Source: Luteolibacter sp. LG18 (lineage in GTDB: Bacteria > Verrucomicrobiota > Verrucomicrobiia > Verrucomicrobiales > Akkermansiaceae). From it: a stretch of DNA of 64,000 nt. The notes below the pieces were generated by a model. It was not told the DNA's origin, did not search any database, and saw only the letters and a list, made by a program, of their open reading frames with translations. The stretch is taken from contig NZ_AP024600.1 in NCBI RefSeq assembly GCF_036322585.1, positions 3,534,001-3,598,000 on the forward strand, in the 5' to 3' direction. A program made the position numbers and the translations under genes. Position 1 is the stretch's first letter, and each line of letters opens with the position of its first letter. Positions 8,996-17,803 of this stretch are shown piece by piece.

Positions 8996-9634
8996 ATGGA
9001 CACTGTCATCGTCTGCTTCACCACCCGCCAGCGTGGGCTGCCGCATCTGGAGCGGCTCCAGCGGAGCAATCCGGGGAAGCGGATCATGGTGTTCGAAGGC
9101 CGGGACGCGAAGCCGGGGCTCGACCGCTACCGGGCGTGGAGCAATTGCGACAAGATGATCCTGGGCTGGTGGCAGGAGACCGGCCGCCACCTGGAGTTCG
9201 ACCGCGTGGTGTTCCTCGAATGGGACGTGGTGTGCGATGCGGACGTGGACGAGGTTTTTCCCGCCGAGGGGGATTTGATCGCCAAGGAGATCGTCTACCC
9301 GGGCCAGAAGTGGAACTGGTGGTGCTACCGGTGGAAGCTGCCGCGGCGTTTCCGGAAAGTCCGCTGCGGGGTGATCCCGCTGGCGGTGATGGCGGTGAGC
9401 CGGCGTTGTTTGGACACCATGTTCGCGGATCCGGAAGTGCTCCGGTTGTATGACAAGCATATCTTCTGCGAGCTGCGGTTCCCCACCGCCGCCCGGGCCT
9501 GCGGCTTCGAGCCGCAGCCGTGCCCGGCGCTGGAACATGTGTTCTGGGACAAGATCGATGGCGACGCCACGCGGCCTGGAATCTGGCATCCGGTGAAGGC
9601 GGCGCTGCCGGTGCCGGTTCCCGCGGGTGGATGA
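8996..9634 (+). CDS. Glycosyltransferase-like protein
   Basis: 212 residues without signal peptide. The N-terminus 'DTVIVCFTTRQR' and the central 'FDRVVFLEWDVVCDADVDEVFP' (about residues 75-96) look like the nucleotide-binding strand and the DxD-type acidic motif of a GT-A glycosyltransferase; the short conserved remainder has many Trp/Cys/Arg. I infer a small glycosyltransferase-like fold but cannot assign donor or acceptor. Similar stand-alone proteins are common in Verrucomicrobiota. It is monocistronic by position. Confidence 0.55.
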   Translation: MDTVIVCFTTRQRGLPHLERLQRSNPGKRIMVFEGRDAKPGLDRYRAWSNCDKMILGWWQETGRHLEFDRVVFLEWDVVCDADVDEVFPAEGDLIAKEIVYPGQKWNWWCYRWKLPRRFRKVRCGVIPLAVMAVSRRCLDTMFADPEVLRLYDKHIFCELRFPTAARACGFEPQPCPALEHVFWDKIDGDATRPGIWHPVKAALPVPVPAGG

Positions 9635-9898
9635 TTTCGAAGGAGTCGTGCCGGAGACGGTATGCAATTGTTAGATATTCCCTCGGAATGGGTTTATCCC
9701 AAGGGTTTACGGGGATTGCGGAAAATCCTGCTAATTTCTGGTGACAACCGAGCGAATTTTGGTTCAATCCGCCTGTCTTTTTAGGTCCCGTCTGGCCCCC
9801 TTGTTTGTCCCTCGTCTGCAGGCAGATGTTTTTTCCTGCCGCCCGTTTTAGATCGGCCCCGCATTGCGCCGATCCGAACCAAGGAACCAGACCCCGAT
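9635..9898. other. Intergenic leader of the XylR-type regulator
   Basis: No gene is seen in this stretch. It holds the 5' leader of the downstream regulator, including a small hairpin around 9850-9875 (GATCGG...CCGATC) and an AAGGAA ribosome-binding site about 13 bp before the ATG at 9899. Confidence 0.4.
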
Positions 9899-11164
9899 AT
9901 GTACCTAAATACCTCTACCGTACCCACGAACCTGCTTGCCCAGGACCAGGCTGCCGCTTTCGCGACGCCGGGTCGTATCGGCCGCCGGCCGGTGATGCTG
10001 CTCGCCCTCGGCATCCAGGACCCGGCGCTGCTGGAAGGGATCACCGAGTGGGCTCGTGCCAATGAATGGGACGTGGACCTCTCCAGCGTCCGCCATGGCC
10101 AACTGCCGCCCGCCTCCGGATTCGACGGCGTGCTCACCACCGTGAGCAACCAGAAGATCGCCAACTGGCTGTCCCGCCTCGATTGTCCGGTGGTCCGGAT
10201 GCTGGACGCCACCTTTCCGAAGCTTGCCCGCGCCACCGCCCAGTACCCCGCGGTGAACTACGACGCCGAGGCCGCCGGTCGCTTGGGGGCGGAACACCTG
10301 CTTACCGTCGGTCGTCCGACGTTCGTGTTCTGCCGCCAGTCGGTCGGGTCCGAGTCCCTGGCGACGAAGCGTGGCTTCGTCCGCGCGATCCGCGAGTCCG
10401 GCCGCGAGCCGGTGGTGCTCGATTTCATGAAGGACAACCCGGAGCTGTCCCGGAACCACGCCGCGCCGCGCGACCTTGTCCGCGAGTGGATGGTGGCGAA
10501 GCTCCAGGCGCTGCCGCTGCCGGTGGCGATCATGGCGGATGACGACCGCTGCGCGCTGGACCTGATGGCCGCGGCGCGATCGATCGGCCTGAGCGTGCCG
10601 GGGGATCTGGCGATCCTCGGCAGCCAGAACCAGCGCCACCTCCTCGGGGTCTCGCCGGTGGAGATTTCCTCGGTGGATGTGAACCTGCAGGAAGTGGGTC
10701 GCTCCGCGGCGGCGCTGCTGGCGGATCTGGTCAATGGCGCGAAGAAGCCGGGCCGCCCGCTGCTGGTGCAGCCGGTGCAGGTGGATGCCCGCGCCTCGAC
10801 CTCTCTCTACATCGGGCCGCACCGTGGCGTGCGCCGCGCGATGAGCTTCATTCGCGAGAATTTCGCGCAGCCGCTCACCGTGGCGGATGTGGCGAAGCAG
10901 GCGGGTCTGACGGCCCGCGGCCTGCAGAAGGCGTTGCTCCAGGAAGCCGGCCTCACGTTGGTGAAGGAGATCACGCGCCTGCGCCTGGAGGCGGCGATGC
11001 GCCTGCTCGGGGAGACCGCCTACAATCTCAATGAGATCGCGGAGCGCACCGGACTGGGCGACGCGAAGAACCTCTGCCGCCTGTTCCAGAAATACCACGG
11101 CGTGACCCCGCGCAAGTGGCGCGATGGCAAACGCCAGAGCCTGGAAAACATGGCCGCCTGCTGA
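9899..11164 (+). CDS. AraC-family regulator with XylR/LacI-type sugar-binding domain
   Basis: 421 residues. Residues about 25-300 form a periplasmic-binding-protein-like (PBP1_XylR) sensor: 'AEAAGRLGAEHLLTVG' and 'MADDDRCALDLMAAARSIGLSVPGDLAILG' are typical of this domain. Residues about 310-412 form a double helix-turn-helix AraC DNA-binding domain ('LTVADVAKQAGLTARGLQKAL', 'NEIAERTGLGDAKNLCRLFQKYHGVTPRKWR'). Such regulators sense a free sugar and activate catabolic operons. Its place between the esterase/galactosidase genes and the hexuronate operon suggests control of one or both. A strong terminator follows the gene. Confidence 0.88.
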   Translation: MYLNTSTVPTNLLAQDQAAAFATPGRIGRRPVMLLALGIQDPALLEGITEWARANEWDVDLSSVRHGQLPPASGFDGVLTTVSNQKIANWLSRLDCPVVRMLDATFPKLARATAQYPAVNYDAEAAGRLGAEHLLTVGRPTFVFCRQSVGSESLATKRGFVRAIRESGREPVVLDFMKDNPELSRNHAAPRDLVREWMVAKLQALPLPVAIMADDDRCALDLMAAARSIGLSVPGDLAILGSQNQRHLLGVSPVEISSVDVNLQEVGRSAAALLADLVNGAKKPGRPLLVQPVQVDARASTSLYIGPHRGVRRAMSFIRENFAQPLTVADVAKQAGLTARGLQKALLQEAGLTLVKEITRLRLEAAMRLLGETAYNLNEIAERTGLGDAKNLCRLFQKYHGVTPRKWRDGKRQSLENMAAC

Positions 11165-11190
11165 GGCCGATCCATTTCACCATGGCAACC

Positions 11191-11223
11191 ACGGCCGCGT
11201 TGGAGACAACGCGGCCGTTTTTC
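11191..11223 (+). terminator. Rho-independent terminator
   Basis: A perfect 11-bp stem (11191-11201 with 11208-11218), a 6-nt loop and a TTTTT tail. It ends the regulator transcript; the convergent gene stops 11 bp further on. Confidence 0.92.
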
Positions 11224-11233
11224 GTGGCGGGGA

Positions 11234-12118
11234 TCACTTCGTCTTCACCTCGCGGCGGTTGGCGAAGTCGGAGGGGCTGACGCCGAGCGTGCGCTTGAAG
11301 ACGCGGGAGAAGTGGAAGGGGTCCATGCCGAGGTCGCTGGCGACCTCGCGGACGATGCGCTTGCCGTTGTCCAGCAGGTCGGCGGCGTGGGTCATCTTCC
11401 GGTGGAGGAGGTAGCGGTAGGGGGATTCGCGGGCGTGGCGGGCGAAGAGGCGGGCCAGATAGGCCGGGTCCACGTGGCAGGCGGTGGCGACTTCCTCGGC
11501 GGTATTGAGCGTGAAGTAGTGCTCGTCGATGTATTCGCGGCAGCGCAGGAAGGTCTGGTAGGACTGGGTCTGGCCGGGCGCGGCGATGCGGTGGTCGGTC
11601 AATTCCAGCAGCAGGCACTCGAGCTGGAGGGCGGCGATGCGGGTCTGGTTCGTGCTCGGGGTGGCGCCGGCCTCGAGCAGGCGGGCCAGGGCGGACTCGA
11701 TGCGGTTCGGATCCCCGGCCTCGAGGATGGTGCCGGGGGCGATGCCGCAGCTTTCCAACAGGGCGAGCGCGCCGTGGCCGCTGAAATCGAGGAAGTACTT
11801 CGAAAGCGGGCGCTTTTTCTCGGTGGTGATGAGGTGGGGGCAGCCCGGGCCGTAGGTGAAGGCGATGCCGCGGCGCAGCTCGTGCTTGTTCCCGCCGGTC
11901 ACGACCTCGCCGTAGCCACCGACGACGAATTCCAGGCAGTAGTAAGGGAAATCCTCGCGCTGGATCACGAAATCCGGAGCGCACTGCTCCCACCCGCCGC
12001 AGACCACCGCCAGCGGGGTGTCCGGGTGGGGATTGAGGTCCAGGTAGAAGCGGCGGGCTTCCGTGACCTGGCTGGAAACGAAGGAAGGAGTTTCAGGTTG
12101 GCTCATCGGGGTAGGCAT
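11234..12118 (-). CDS. AraC-family regulator with cupin-type sensor domain
   Basis: 294 residues; an internal ATG at 12106 is an alternative start. The N-terminal half is an AraC-binding cupin ('GGNKHELRRGIAFTYGPGCPHLI', about residues 75-97); the C-terminal 100 residues are the AraC double HTH ('EEVATACHVDPAYLARLFARHARESPYRYL', 'VREVASDLGMDPFHFSRVFKRTLGVSPSDF'). It is divergently transcribed from the aldo/keto reductase and the uxaA operon across 141 bp, the classical arrangement for a local activator, so I infer it regulates hexuronate catabolism. The effector is unknown. Confidence 0.88.
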   Translation of the reverse strand: MPTPMSQPETPSFVSSQVTEARRFYLDLNPHPDTPLAVVCGGWEQCAPDFVIQREDFPYYCLEFVVGGYGEVVTGGNKHELRRGIAFTYGPGCPHLITTEKKRPLSKYFLDFSGHGALALLESCGIAPGTILEAGDPNRIESALARLLEAGATPSTNQTRIAALQLECLLLELTDHRIAAPGQTQSYQTFLRCREYIDEHYFTLNTAEEVATACHVDPAYLARLFARHARESPYRYLLHRKMTHAADLLDNGKRIVREVASDLGMDPFHFSRVFKRTLGVSPSDFANRREVKTK

Positions 12119-12154
12119 GCGAAGGGTTTTAAAAGGTCAAAAATCGTCATTCAT

Positions 12155-12218
12155 TCGTCAGAAAGGGCCATGGTTTGTTGGGCTTATTTGGGTATGTTCG
12201 TGAGGTCTCTTCTGACGA
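12155..12218. promoter_or_regulatory. Candidate operator: 9-bp inverted repeat in the divergent promoter region
   Basis: TCGTCAGAA at 12155-12163 and its exact reverse complement TTCTGACGA at 12210-12218 flank a 46-bp spacer, within the 141 bp shared by the AraC regulator (minus) and the aldo/keto reductase (plus). AraC-type dimers commonly bind two spaced half-sites. The binding is inference. Confidence 0.45.
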
Positions 12219-12259
12219 GTGGGCGGAAATGCCCGGGTTTTTGAAAGTCTTAAAGCGCC

Positions 12260-13249
12260 ATGGAATATCGCAAATTGGGCAACACGGGATTGGACGTGTC
12301 GGTCTTGGGATTCGGAGCATCTTCCTTGGGCTCCGTCTTTCGTGAGGTCAGTGTGGAAGATTGCATCGCAACTGTCCATGCGGCGCTCGCGGGAGGAATC
12401 AATTTCATCGACGTGTCCCCGTCCTACGGCCAGACGCTGGCGGAGCTGCGGCTGGGCCGGGCGCTGGAGGGGGTGCCACGGGAGAGTTATCTGCTGGCGA
12501 CGAAAATCGGCAGCTATAGCGAGGCACGGGGAGATTACGATTTCTCCAAGGCCAGCACCGAGCGCAGCGTGGAGCACAGCCTGATGCGGTTGGGGGTGGA
12601 TTATCTGGACCTGATCCAGTGCCATGACATCGAGTTCGCCGATCACGACCAGATCGTGGAGGAAACCTTGCCGACGTTGTTGTCCTTGAAAGAACAGGGC
12701 TTGGTCCGCCACGTGGGCATCACCGGGCTGCCGCTGGGAATTTTCCGCTCGATCCTGGACCGGGTGCCGGCGGGTACGGTGGAGACGATCCTTTCCTTCT
12801 GCCACTACGAGTTGAACGACACCTCGCTGGGCGAACTGCTGCCCTACTTCAAGGAGAAGGGGGTGGGGGTGATCAATGCCTCGCCGACGGGCATGGGGCT
12901 GCTGACCCGCCGTGGCGCGCCTTCGTGGCATCCGTCCTCGCCGGAGATCCAGGCGGGCTGTCGCAAGGCGGTGGATCACTGCAACGCGAAGGGCGTGGAC
13001 ATCGTGAAACTGGCGGTGCAATTCTGCTGCGTGAATCCAGACATCGCGACGACGCTGGTGGGTACCGCGAATCCCGCGAACATCCGGGACAACATCGCCT
13101 ACGTGGAGGAGCCGATCGACGAACAGCTTCTCGCGGAGGTGATGGAGATTCTGGAGCCGATCCGGAACTTCACCTTTACCCGCGGCCTGCCGCAGCACCG
13201 TGATCCGGCCGAGGTGTTGCGTCCGCTGGCGCTGGCCGCCCGAGCTTGA
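12260..13249 (+). CDS. Aldo/keto reductase (L-galactose/L-fucose dehydrogenase-like)
   Basis: 329 residues, cytoplasmic. The AKR catalytic tetrad is visible: Asp51, Tyr56 ('SYGQT'), Lys82 ('ATKIG') and His122 ('IQCHDIEF'). The opening 'YRKLGNTGLDVSVLGFGASSLG' region (residues 3-24) and the overall length match the branch holding plant L-galactose dehydrogenase and bacterial D-threo-aldose 1-dehydrogenases, which oxidise L-galactose, L-fucose or related sugars with NAD(P). It is the first gene of the hexuronate run and ends 13 bp before uxaA. L-rhamnose or another pectin sugar could be the substrate; not determinable here. Confidence 0.82.
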   Translation: MEYRKLGNTGLDVSVLGFGASSLGSVFREVSVEDCIATVHAALAGGINFIDVSPSYGQTLAELRLGRALEGVPRESYLLATKIGSYSEARGDYDFSKASTERSVEHSLMRLGVDYLDLIQCHDIEFADHDQIVEETLPTLLSLKEQGLVRHVGITGLPLGIFRSILDRVPAGTVETILSFCHYELNDTSLGELLPYFKEKGVGVINASPTGMGLLTRRGAPSWHPSSPEIQAGCRKAVDHCNAKGVDIVKLAVQFCCVNPDIATTLVGTANPANIRDNIAYVEEPIDEQLLAEVMEILEPIRNFTFTRGLPQHRDPAEVLRPLALAARA

Positions 13250-13262
13250 ATCGCTGTCGACG

Positions 13263-14756
13263 ATGAAACGTCTGGTCCAGGTCCATCCCGATGACAACGT
13301 GGCCGTCGCGCCGGAGGCCATTCCCGCGGGGACGGTGGAGGGCACGCTGGTGCTTGAGGAGATCCCCGCCGGGCACAAGGCCGCGCTGCGCGATCTCGCT
13401 ACGGGTGAGCGCGTGATCAAGTATGGCTTTCCCATCGGCATCGTGACCGCGCCGGTGAAGGCGGGCGGCCATGTCCATTCGCAGAACCTGAAGACCGGGC
13501 TCGGCGAGGACACCGCGCTGGAGTGGAAGCCCGGGGTTTCCGCGCCCTCCGCGAAGGTCGGCGAGGTGCCGGTGTTCATGGGTTACCGCCGTCCCGATGG
13601 CCGTGCGGCGACGCGCAACGAGATCTGGATCATCAACACGGTGGCGTGCGTGAACGTGCCGAGCCAGCGCATCGCCGAGGCCGCGGCCCGCGAACTGGTG
13701 GTGCCGGGCGGCGCGATCGATGGCATCCATGCCTTCACCCATCCCTACGGCTGCTCGCAGCTTGGCGACGACCTCGGGTTCACGCGGAAGATTTTATCGG
13801 GCCTGGTGCGCCATCCGAACGCCGCGGCGGTGTTGATCCTCGGGCTGGGCTGCGAGAACAACACGCTGAAGAGCTTCCTCGGCGAGGTCGGCACGCTCGA
13901 TCCCGAGCGCATCCGTTGGTTCAACGCCCAGGAGGTGCTCGATGAGGTCGAGGCCGGGGTGGACGCGGTGCGCGAGCTGGCGGCGATCGTTTCAAAGGCG
14001 AAGCGCGAGCCGATCCCGGCCTCCGAGCTGGTGCTGGCGATGAAGTGCGGCGGCAGCGATGGCTTCAGCGGCATCACCGCGAACCCGCTGGTGGGCCGCA
14101 TCGCCGACCGGCTCACCGGCTGGGGCGGCACGGCGGTGCTCACCGAGGTGCCGGAGATGTTCGGCGCGGAGGCACCGTTGTTCTCGCGCTGCGACACCGG
14201 CGAAACCTTCGACCAGGCGATGGCGATGGTGAACGAGTTCAAGGACTACTTCCGCCGCCACGATGAGCCGATCTACGAGAACCCGTCGCCCGGCAACAAG
14301 GACGGCGGCATCACCACGCTGGAGGAGAAGTCGCTGGGCTGCATCCAGAAGGGCGGTCGCGCGCCGGTGAAGCAGGTCGTCGGCTACGGCGAGCAGGCGC
14401 GGCAGGGGCTGGGCGGGTTGTGCCTGGTGCAGGCTCCGGGCAACGACGGGGTGTCGGCCACGGCGCTGTCGGCGTCGGGCGCGCACTGCGTGTTGTTCAC
14501 GACGGGCCGAGGTACGCCACTCGGCGTACCGGTGCCGACGCTGAAGATCGCGTCGAACCACGCGCTGGCGGAGCGCAAGCCGGGGTGGATCGATTTCGAC
14601 GCGGGCCAGCTCCTCGATCCGGGCGCGGATCCGGATGAAGTCACCGGTGAGCTAATGAAGGTGATCCTCGATGTGGCCAGTGGCCGACGCCAGGCGCGGA
14701 ACGAGGTGAACGGCTTCCGCGAGATCACGATCTGGAAACAGGGTGTGACGTTGTGA
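13263..14756 (+). CDS. uxaA: Altronate dehydratase
   Basis: 497 residues from the ATG at 13263; the longer open frame upstream overlaps the reductase and is not coding. The N-terminal SAF domain (about residues 1-95, 'VHPDDNVAVAPEAIPAGT', 'EEIPAGHKAAL') is followed by the UxaA/GarD catalytic part with 'TRNEIWIINTVACVN', 'HPYGCSQLGDD', 'GLGCENN' and 'MKCGGSDGFSGITANPLVG' (the Cys/His metal-ligand blocks). Known reaction: D-altronate to 2-keto-3-deoxy-D-gluconate (KDG) and water, step three of the galacturonate isomerase pathway. The next step-two enzyme UxaB follows in the same direction. Confidence 0.93.
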   Translation: MKRLVQVHPDDNVAVAPEAIPAGTVEGTLVLEEIPAGHKAALRDLATGERVIKYGFPIGIVTAPVKAGGHVHSQNLKTGLGEDTALEWKPGVSAPSAKVGEVPVFMGYRRPDGRAATRNEIWIINTVACVNVPSQRIAEAAARELVVPGGAIDGIHAFTHPYGCSQLGDDLGFTRKILSGLVRHPNAAAVLILGLGCENNTLKSFLGEVGTLDPERIRWFNAQEVLDEVEAGVDAVRELAAIVSKAKREPIPASELVLAMKCGGSDGFSGITANPLVGRIADRLTGWGGTAVLTEVPEMFGAEAPLFSRCDTGETFDQAMAMVNEFKDYFRRHDEPIYENPSPGNKDGGITTLEEKSLGCIQKGGRAPVKQVVGYGEQARQGLGGLCLVQAPGNDGVSATALSASGAHCVLFTTGRGTPLGVPVPTLKIASNHALAERKPGWIDFDAGQLLDPGADPDEVTGELMKVILDVASGRRQARNEVNGFREITIWKQGVTL

Positions 14757-14764
14757 GCATTTCA

Positions 14765-14890
14765 AACCGCGAATGAACGCGAATGGACACGAATGAATAG
14801 AGGCGCTCTTCGTATGTAGTTCCTCCTTTGGGGTCGCTGCCGGGTGCTTCCGATCCATGCTCTCTTCATCCGTGTCCATCTGCGGTTCAA
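14765..14890. repeat. Intergenic imperfect inverted repeat
   Basis: Left arm 14765-14803 (starts aaccgcgaatgaacgc) and right arm 14860-14890 are imperfect reverse complements built of 'CGAATGGACACGAAT'-type words. It lies between uxaA and uxaB and is directly followed by a 33-nt match to the MITE terminal repeat at 37 kb. Confidence 0.65.
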
Positions 14891-14925
14891 TTGCTCTTCC
14901 GTTGCTCGCTAGCCTCCGCCTCCCT

Positions 14926-14958
14926 CTGAAGACCCTCCTCGGCTAAAGCCTCAACTCC
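14926..14958. repeat. Solo terminal repeat of the 37-kb MITE-like element
   Basis: 33 nt identical to the outer part of the 43-bp terminal inverted repeats at 37087-37129 and 37314-37356. It ends 6 bp before the uxaB ATG, so it supplies the leader of that gene. It could be a solo end left after deletion or an independently inserted end. Confidence 0.8.
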
Positions 14959-14964
14959 TTTCGC

Positions 14965-16068
14965 ATGTCACTTCCTGAAACCATCCTTCAATTCGGCGCG
15001 GGGAATTTCCTGCGCGCCTTCGCCGACCTGTTCATCGCGGAAGCGAACCGCGGCGCGAACCCGCCGGGCAGGGTCGTCGTCGTACAGTCCACCGGCATCG
15101 AACGCGCCGAGGCGATCAATCGCGCGGGCGGGTGCTACCACGTGGCGGTGCGCGGCGTGCAGGATGGTGAGGTCGTCGATGAAACGGTGGTGGTCGATTC
15201 CATCTCACGTGCCCTCCACGCGGGCACGCAGTGGGACGAGGTGCTGGCCTTTGCCGCGGCGCCGGACTTGAAGTGGATTCTTTCGAACACCACCGAGGCG
15301 GGTTTCACGCTCAACGACGCGGATGCGGTGCGCGGCGACGATGCACCGGTGTCGTTTCCGGCGAAGCTGCTGGCGGTGCTGCTGGCGCGCTACGAGGCCG
15401 GGCAGGCGGGCGTGATCGTGCTGCCGTGCGAGCTGATCGAGAACAACGGTGGACGCTTGCTGGAGCTGGTGAAGCAGCAGGCGGCGCGATGGTCGGTGGA
15501 GGAAGCCGCGCTGAACTGGATCACGGACGAGTGCCGGTGGCTGAACAACCTGGTGGACCGCATCGTGCCGGGTCCGCCGCCGGAGCATCCCTTGCTTGGC
15601 GAGGACCCGTTGCTACTGGCGGCGGAACCGTTCGCGTTCTGGGCGATCGAGGATCCGCGCGGTTGTGGCTTCGAGCATCCGGCGATCACGGCTACAAATG
15701 ACATCTCCTCCTACTACCTGCGGAAGGTGCGGATCCTGAATGGAGCGCACAGCGCGTTGGTGTGCCGCGCGTTGCCGCTGGGCATCGAAACGGTGCGCGA
15801 GGCGGTGGAGCACCCCGAGGTCGGACCCTGGCTGGAGCGGCTCCTGTCCGAGGAAATCGTGCCGGTGCTGGAAGGCCGCTGCGAGGACCCCGCGGGCTTC
15901 GCGCGGGCGACGCTGGACCGTTTCCGCAATCCGTTCTTCGAACACCGCCTGTCGGCGATCGCGCTGAACCATGAAGCGAAGGTGGCGGTGCGCCTGCTGC
16001 CGACGCTGGCCGACTACCGCGAGCGCTTCGGCCGCGAACCTGAACTCCTTTCCTCGATCCTCTCATGA
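14965..16068 (+). CDS. uxaB: Tagaturonate reductase / mannitol-dehydrogenase family
   Basis: 367 residues. The N-terminus 'ILQFGAGNFLRAFADLF' (residues 7-23) is the NAD-binding loop of the long-chain mannitol dehydrogenase family, and 'YYLRKVRILNGAHSAL' (about residues 251-266) holds the catalytic Lys/Asn/His block. It is shorter than E. coli UxaB (about 480) but within the range of compact homologues. Known reaction: tagaturonate plus NADH to altronate, the substrate of UxaA just upstream. The stop overlaps the next start by 4 bp (ATGA). Confidence 0.82.
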   Translation: MSLPETILQFGAGNFLRAFADLFIAEANRGANPPGRVVVVQSTGIERAEAINRAGGCYHVAVRGVQDGEVVDETVVVDSISRALHAGTQWDEVLAFAAAPDLKWILSNTTEAGFTLNDADAVRGDDAPVSFPAKLLAVLLARYEAGQAGVIVLPCELIENNGGRLLELVKQQAARWSVEEAALNWITDECRWLNNLVDRIVPGPPPEHPLLGEDPLLLAAEPFAFWAIEDPRGCGFEHPAITATNDISSYYLRKVRILNGAHSALVCRALPLGIETVREAVEHPEVGPWLERLLSEEIVPVLEGRCEDPAGFARATLDRFRNPFFEHRLSAIALNHEAKVAVRLLPTLADYRERFGREPELLSSILS

Positions 16069-17084
16069 AGACCCTTGTACTCCGCGAACCGGGCCAGATC
16101 GCCCTCGATACCTCCGCCGAACCATCCGCGCCCGGCGCGGGTGAAGCCCTTGTCCGCGTCCACCGCGTGGGCGTGTGCGGCACCGACATCCACGCCTTCC
16201 GTGGCAAGCAGCCGTTTTTCAGCTATCCGCGCGTGCTCGGCCACGAGCTCGGCGTGGAGGTGCTGGCGGTGGGCGAGGGCGTGGCGAACGTGAAAGCGGG
16301 CGACCGTTGCTCGGTGGAGCCCTACATGAACTGCGGCACCTGCGTGGCCTGCCGGAAAGGGAAGGGGAACTGCTGCACGCGCATCGAGGTGATCGGTGTC
16401 CACAAGGACGGTGGCATGCGCGAGCGCTTCATCCTTCCCGCGCGGAAGCTGCATCCGTCCGCACAGCTCAGCTACGACCAGCTCGCGCTGGTGGAGACGC
16501 TCGGCATCGGCGCGCACGCGGTGGAACGCTCGGGCTTGAAAAAGGACGAGTTCGCGCTGGTCATCGGCGCCGGCCCGATCGGTCTGGCGGCGATGCAGTT
16601 CGCCGTGGAGGCGGGTGCGAAAACGATCGTGCTCGATATCAATGAAGCTCGCCTGGAGTTCTGTCAGAAGCAGCTCGGCGTGCAGCACGCGATCAATGGC
16701 AAGACCGAGGACGTGCTGGAGCGCCTGCTGGAGATCACGAACGGTGACCTGCCGGACGTGGTGTTCGATGCCACCGGCAACGCGGCCTCGATGATGAAGT
16801 CGTTCGAGTATCCGGCGCACGGCGGCAGGCTGGTGTTCATCGGCCTGTTCGTGGGCGAGGTGACCTTCGATGATCCGAATTTCCACCGCCGCGAGCTGAC
16901 GCTGCTCGCCAGCCGCAATGCGAACCCGGCGGACTTCGGCCGCATTATCGGGCTGATCGAAAGCGGCCGGATCGACACCCGCCCGTGGATCACGCACCGC
17001 GCCGCGGTGGAGGAGGTGCCGGGGCTGTTTGAATCCTGGACGAAGCCGGAGACCGGCGTGCTCAAGGCGATGATCGGGTTTTGA
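16065..17084 (+). CDS. Zinc-dependent alcohol dehydrogenase (sugar-acid/polyol dehydrogenase)
   Basis: 339 residues, translationally coupled to uxaB (ATGA overlap). Catalytic zinc ligands Cys38 and His60-Glu61, structural zinc cysteines Cys90, Cys93, Cys96 and Cys104, and a Rossmann 'VIGAGPIGLAAM' near residue 165 define the medium-chain dehydrogenase family. Closest by feel are L-galactonate/L-idonate 5-dehydrogenase types (RspB/LgoD-like). In this operon it probably feeds another sugar acid (for example L-galactonate) into tagaturonate, which would then use UxaB and UxaA. That assignment is inference from context. Confidence 0.8.
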   Translation: MKTLVLREPGQIALDTSAEPSAPGAGEALVRVHRVGVCGTDIHAFRGKQPFFSYPRVLGHELGVEVLAVGEGVANVKAGDRCSVEPYMNCGTCVACRKGKGNCCTRIEVIGVHKDGGMRERFILPARKLHPSAQLSYDQLALVETLGIGAHAVERSGLKKDEFALVIGAGPIGLAAMQFAVEAGAKTIVLDINEARLEFCQKQLGVQHAINGKTEDVLERLLEITNGDLPDVVFDATGNAASMMKSFEYPAHGGRLVFIGLFVGEVTFDDPNFHRRELTLLASRNANPADFGRIIGLIESGRIDTRPWITHRAAVEEVPGLFESWTKPETGVLKAMIGF

Positions 17085-17151
17085 TAACCCTGTCTTTTTG
17101 TTCAGTAGGACCGTGTGCGGGAATCGTGCACGCTCCACCACCATCACCGTC

Positions 17152-17781
17152 ATGATCGACCGCATTCTCGCCAAGCGCATCGTCCCCGTCATCGTGCTCG
17201 ATGACGCCGCCTCCGCCGAACCCCTCGCCGAAGCCCTGCTTGCGGGCGGGCTGGACATCATGGAGATCACGTTCCGCACCGCCGCCGCGGAGGAAAGCAT
17301 CCGCCGCATCGCGAACCGTTTCCCGGAAATCCTGGTGGGCGCGGGCACGCTGCTCGATGCCGACCAGGTGAAGCGGGCGAAGGACGCGGGCGCCCAGTTC
17401 GGCCTCGCGCCGGGCCTCAACCCGAAAACCATCGAGGTGGCCCGCGAGGTGGGCCTCCAGTTCTCGGCGGGGGTGATGACGCCGAGCGACGTCGAGCGCG
17501 CGCTTTCCGAAGGCTGCAAGCTGCTGAAGTTCTTCCCGGCGGAAACGGCGGGCGGCGTGCCGATGCTCAAGGCGCTGGCCGGTCCCTACGGCCACACCGG
17601 CGTGAAGTTCATCCCGACGGGCGGCATTACCTCCGCCAACCTCGCCAGCTACCTGAAGGTGCCGGTGGTGGCCGCGATCGGTGGTTCGTGGTTCGTCGAC
17701 AAGGCCCTCGTGGCCGCTGGAAACTGGAGCGAGATTACCAGGCTCACCAAGGAGGCGCTTGCCGCCGCCGCGGAGGTCTGA
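17152..17781 (+). CDS. eda: KDPG/KHG aldolase
   Basis: 209 residues from the ATG at 17152, chosen because it aligns with the family N-terminus ('ILAKRIVPVIVLD'). The class-I aldolase residues are present: Glu38 in 'GLDIMEITFRT' and Schiff-base Lys126 in 'KLLKFFPAE', with 'GAGTLLD' at residues 63-69. Known reaction: 2-keto-3-deoxy-6-phosphogluconate to pyruvate and glyceraldehyde-3-phosphate. It is the last shared step for the galacturonate (Uxa) and unsaturated uronate (Kdu) branches encoded around it. Confidence 0.93.
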   Translation: MIDRILAKRIVPVIVLDDAASAEPLAEALLAGGLDIMEITFRTAAAEESIRRIANRFPEILVGAGTLLDADQVKRAKDAGAQFGLAPGLNPKTIEVAREVGLQFSAGVMTPSDVERALSEGCKLLKFFPAETAGGVPMLKALAGPYGHTGVKFIPTGGITSANLASYLKVPVVAAIGGSWFVDKALVAAGNWSEITRLTKEALAAAAEV

Positions 17782-17803
17782 TCATGCTCCGGCTTTCATT
17801 CCG

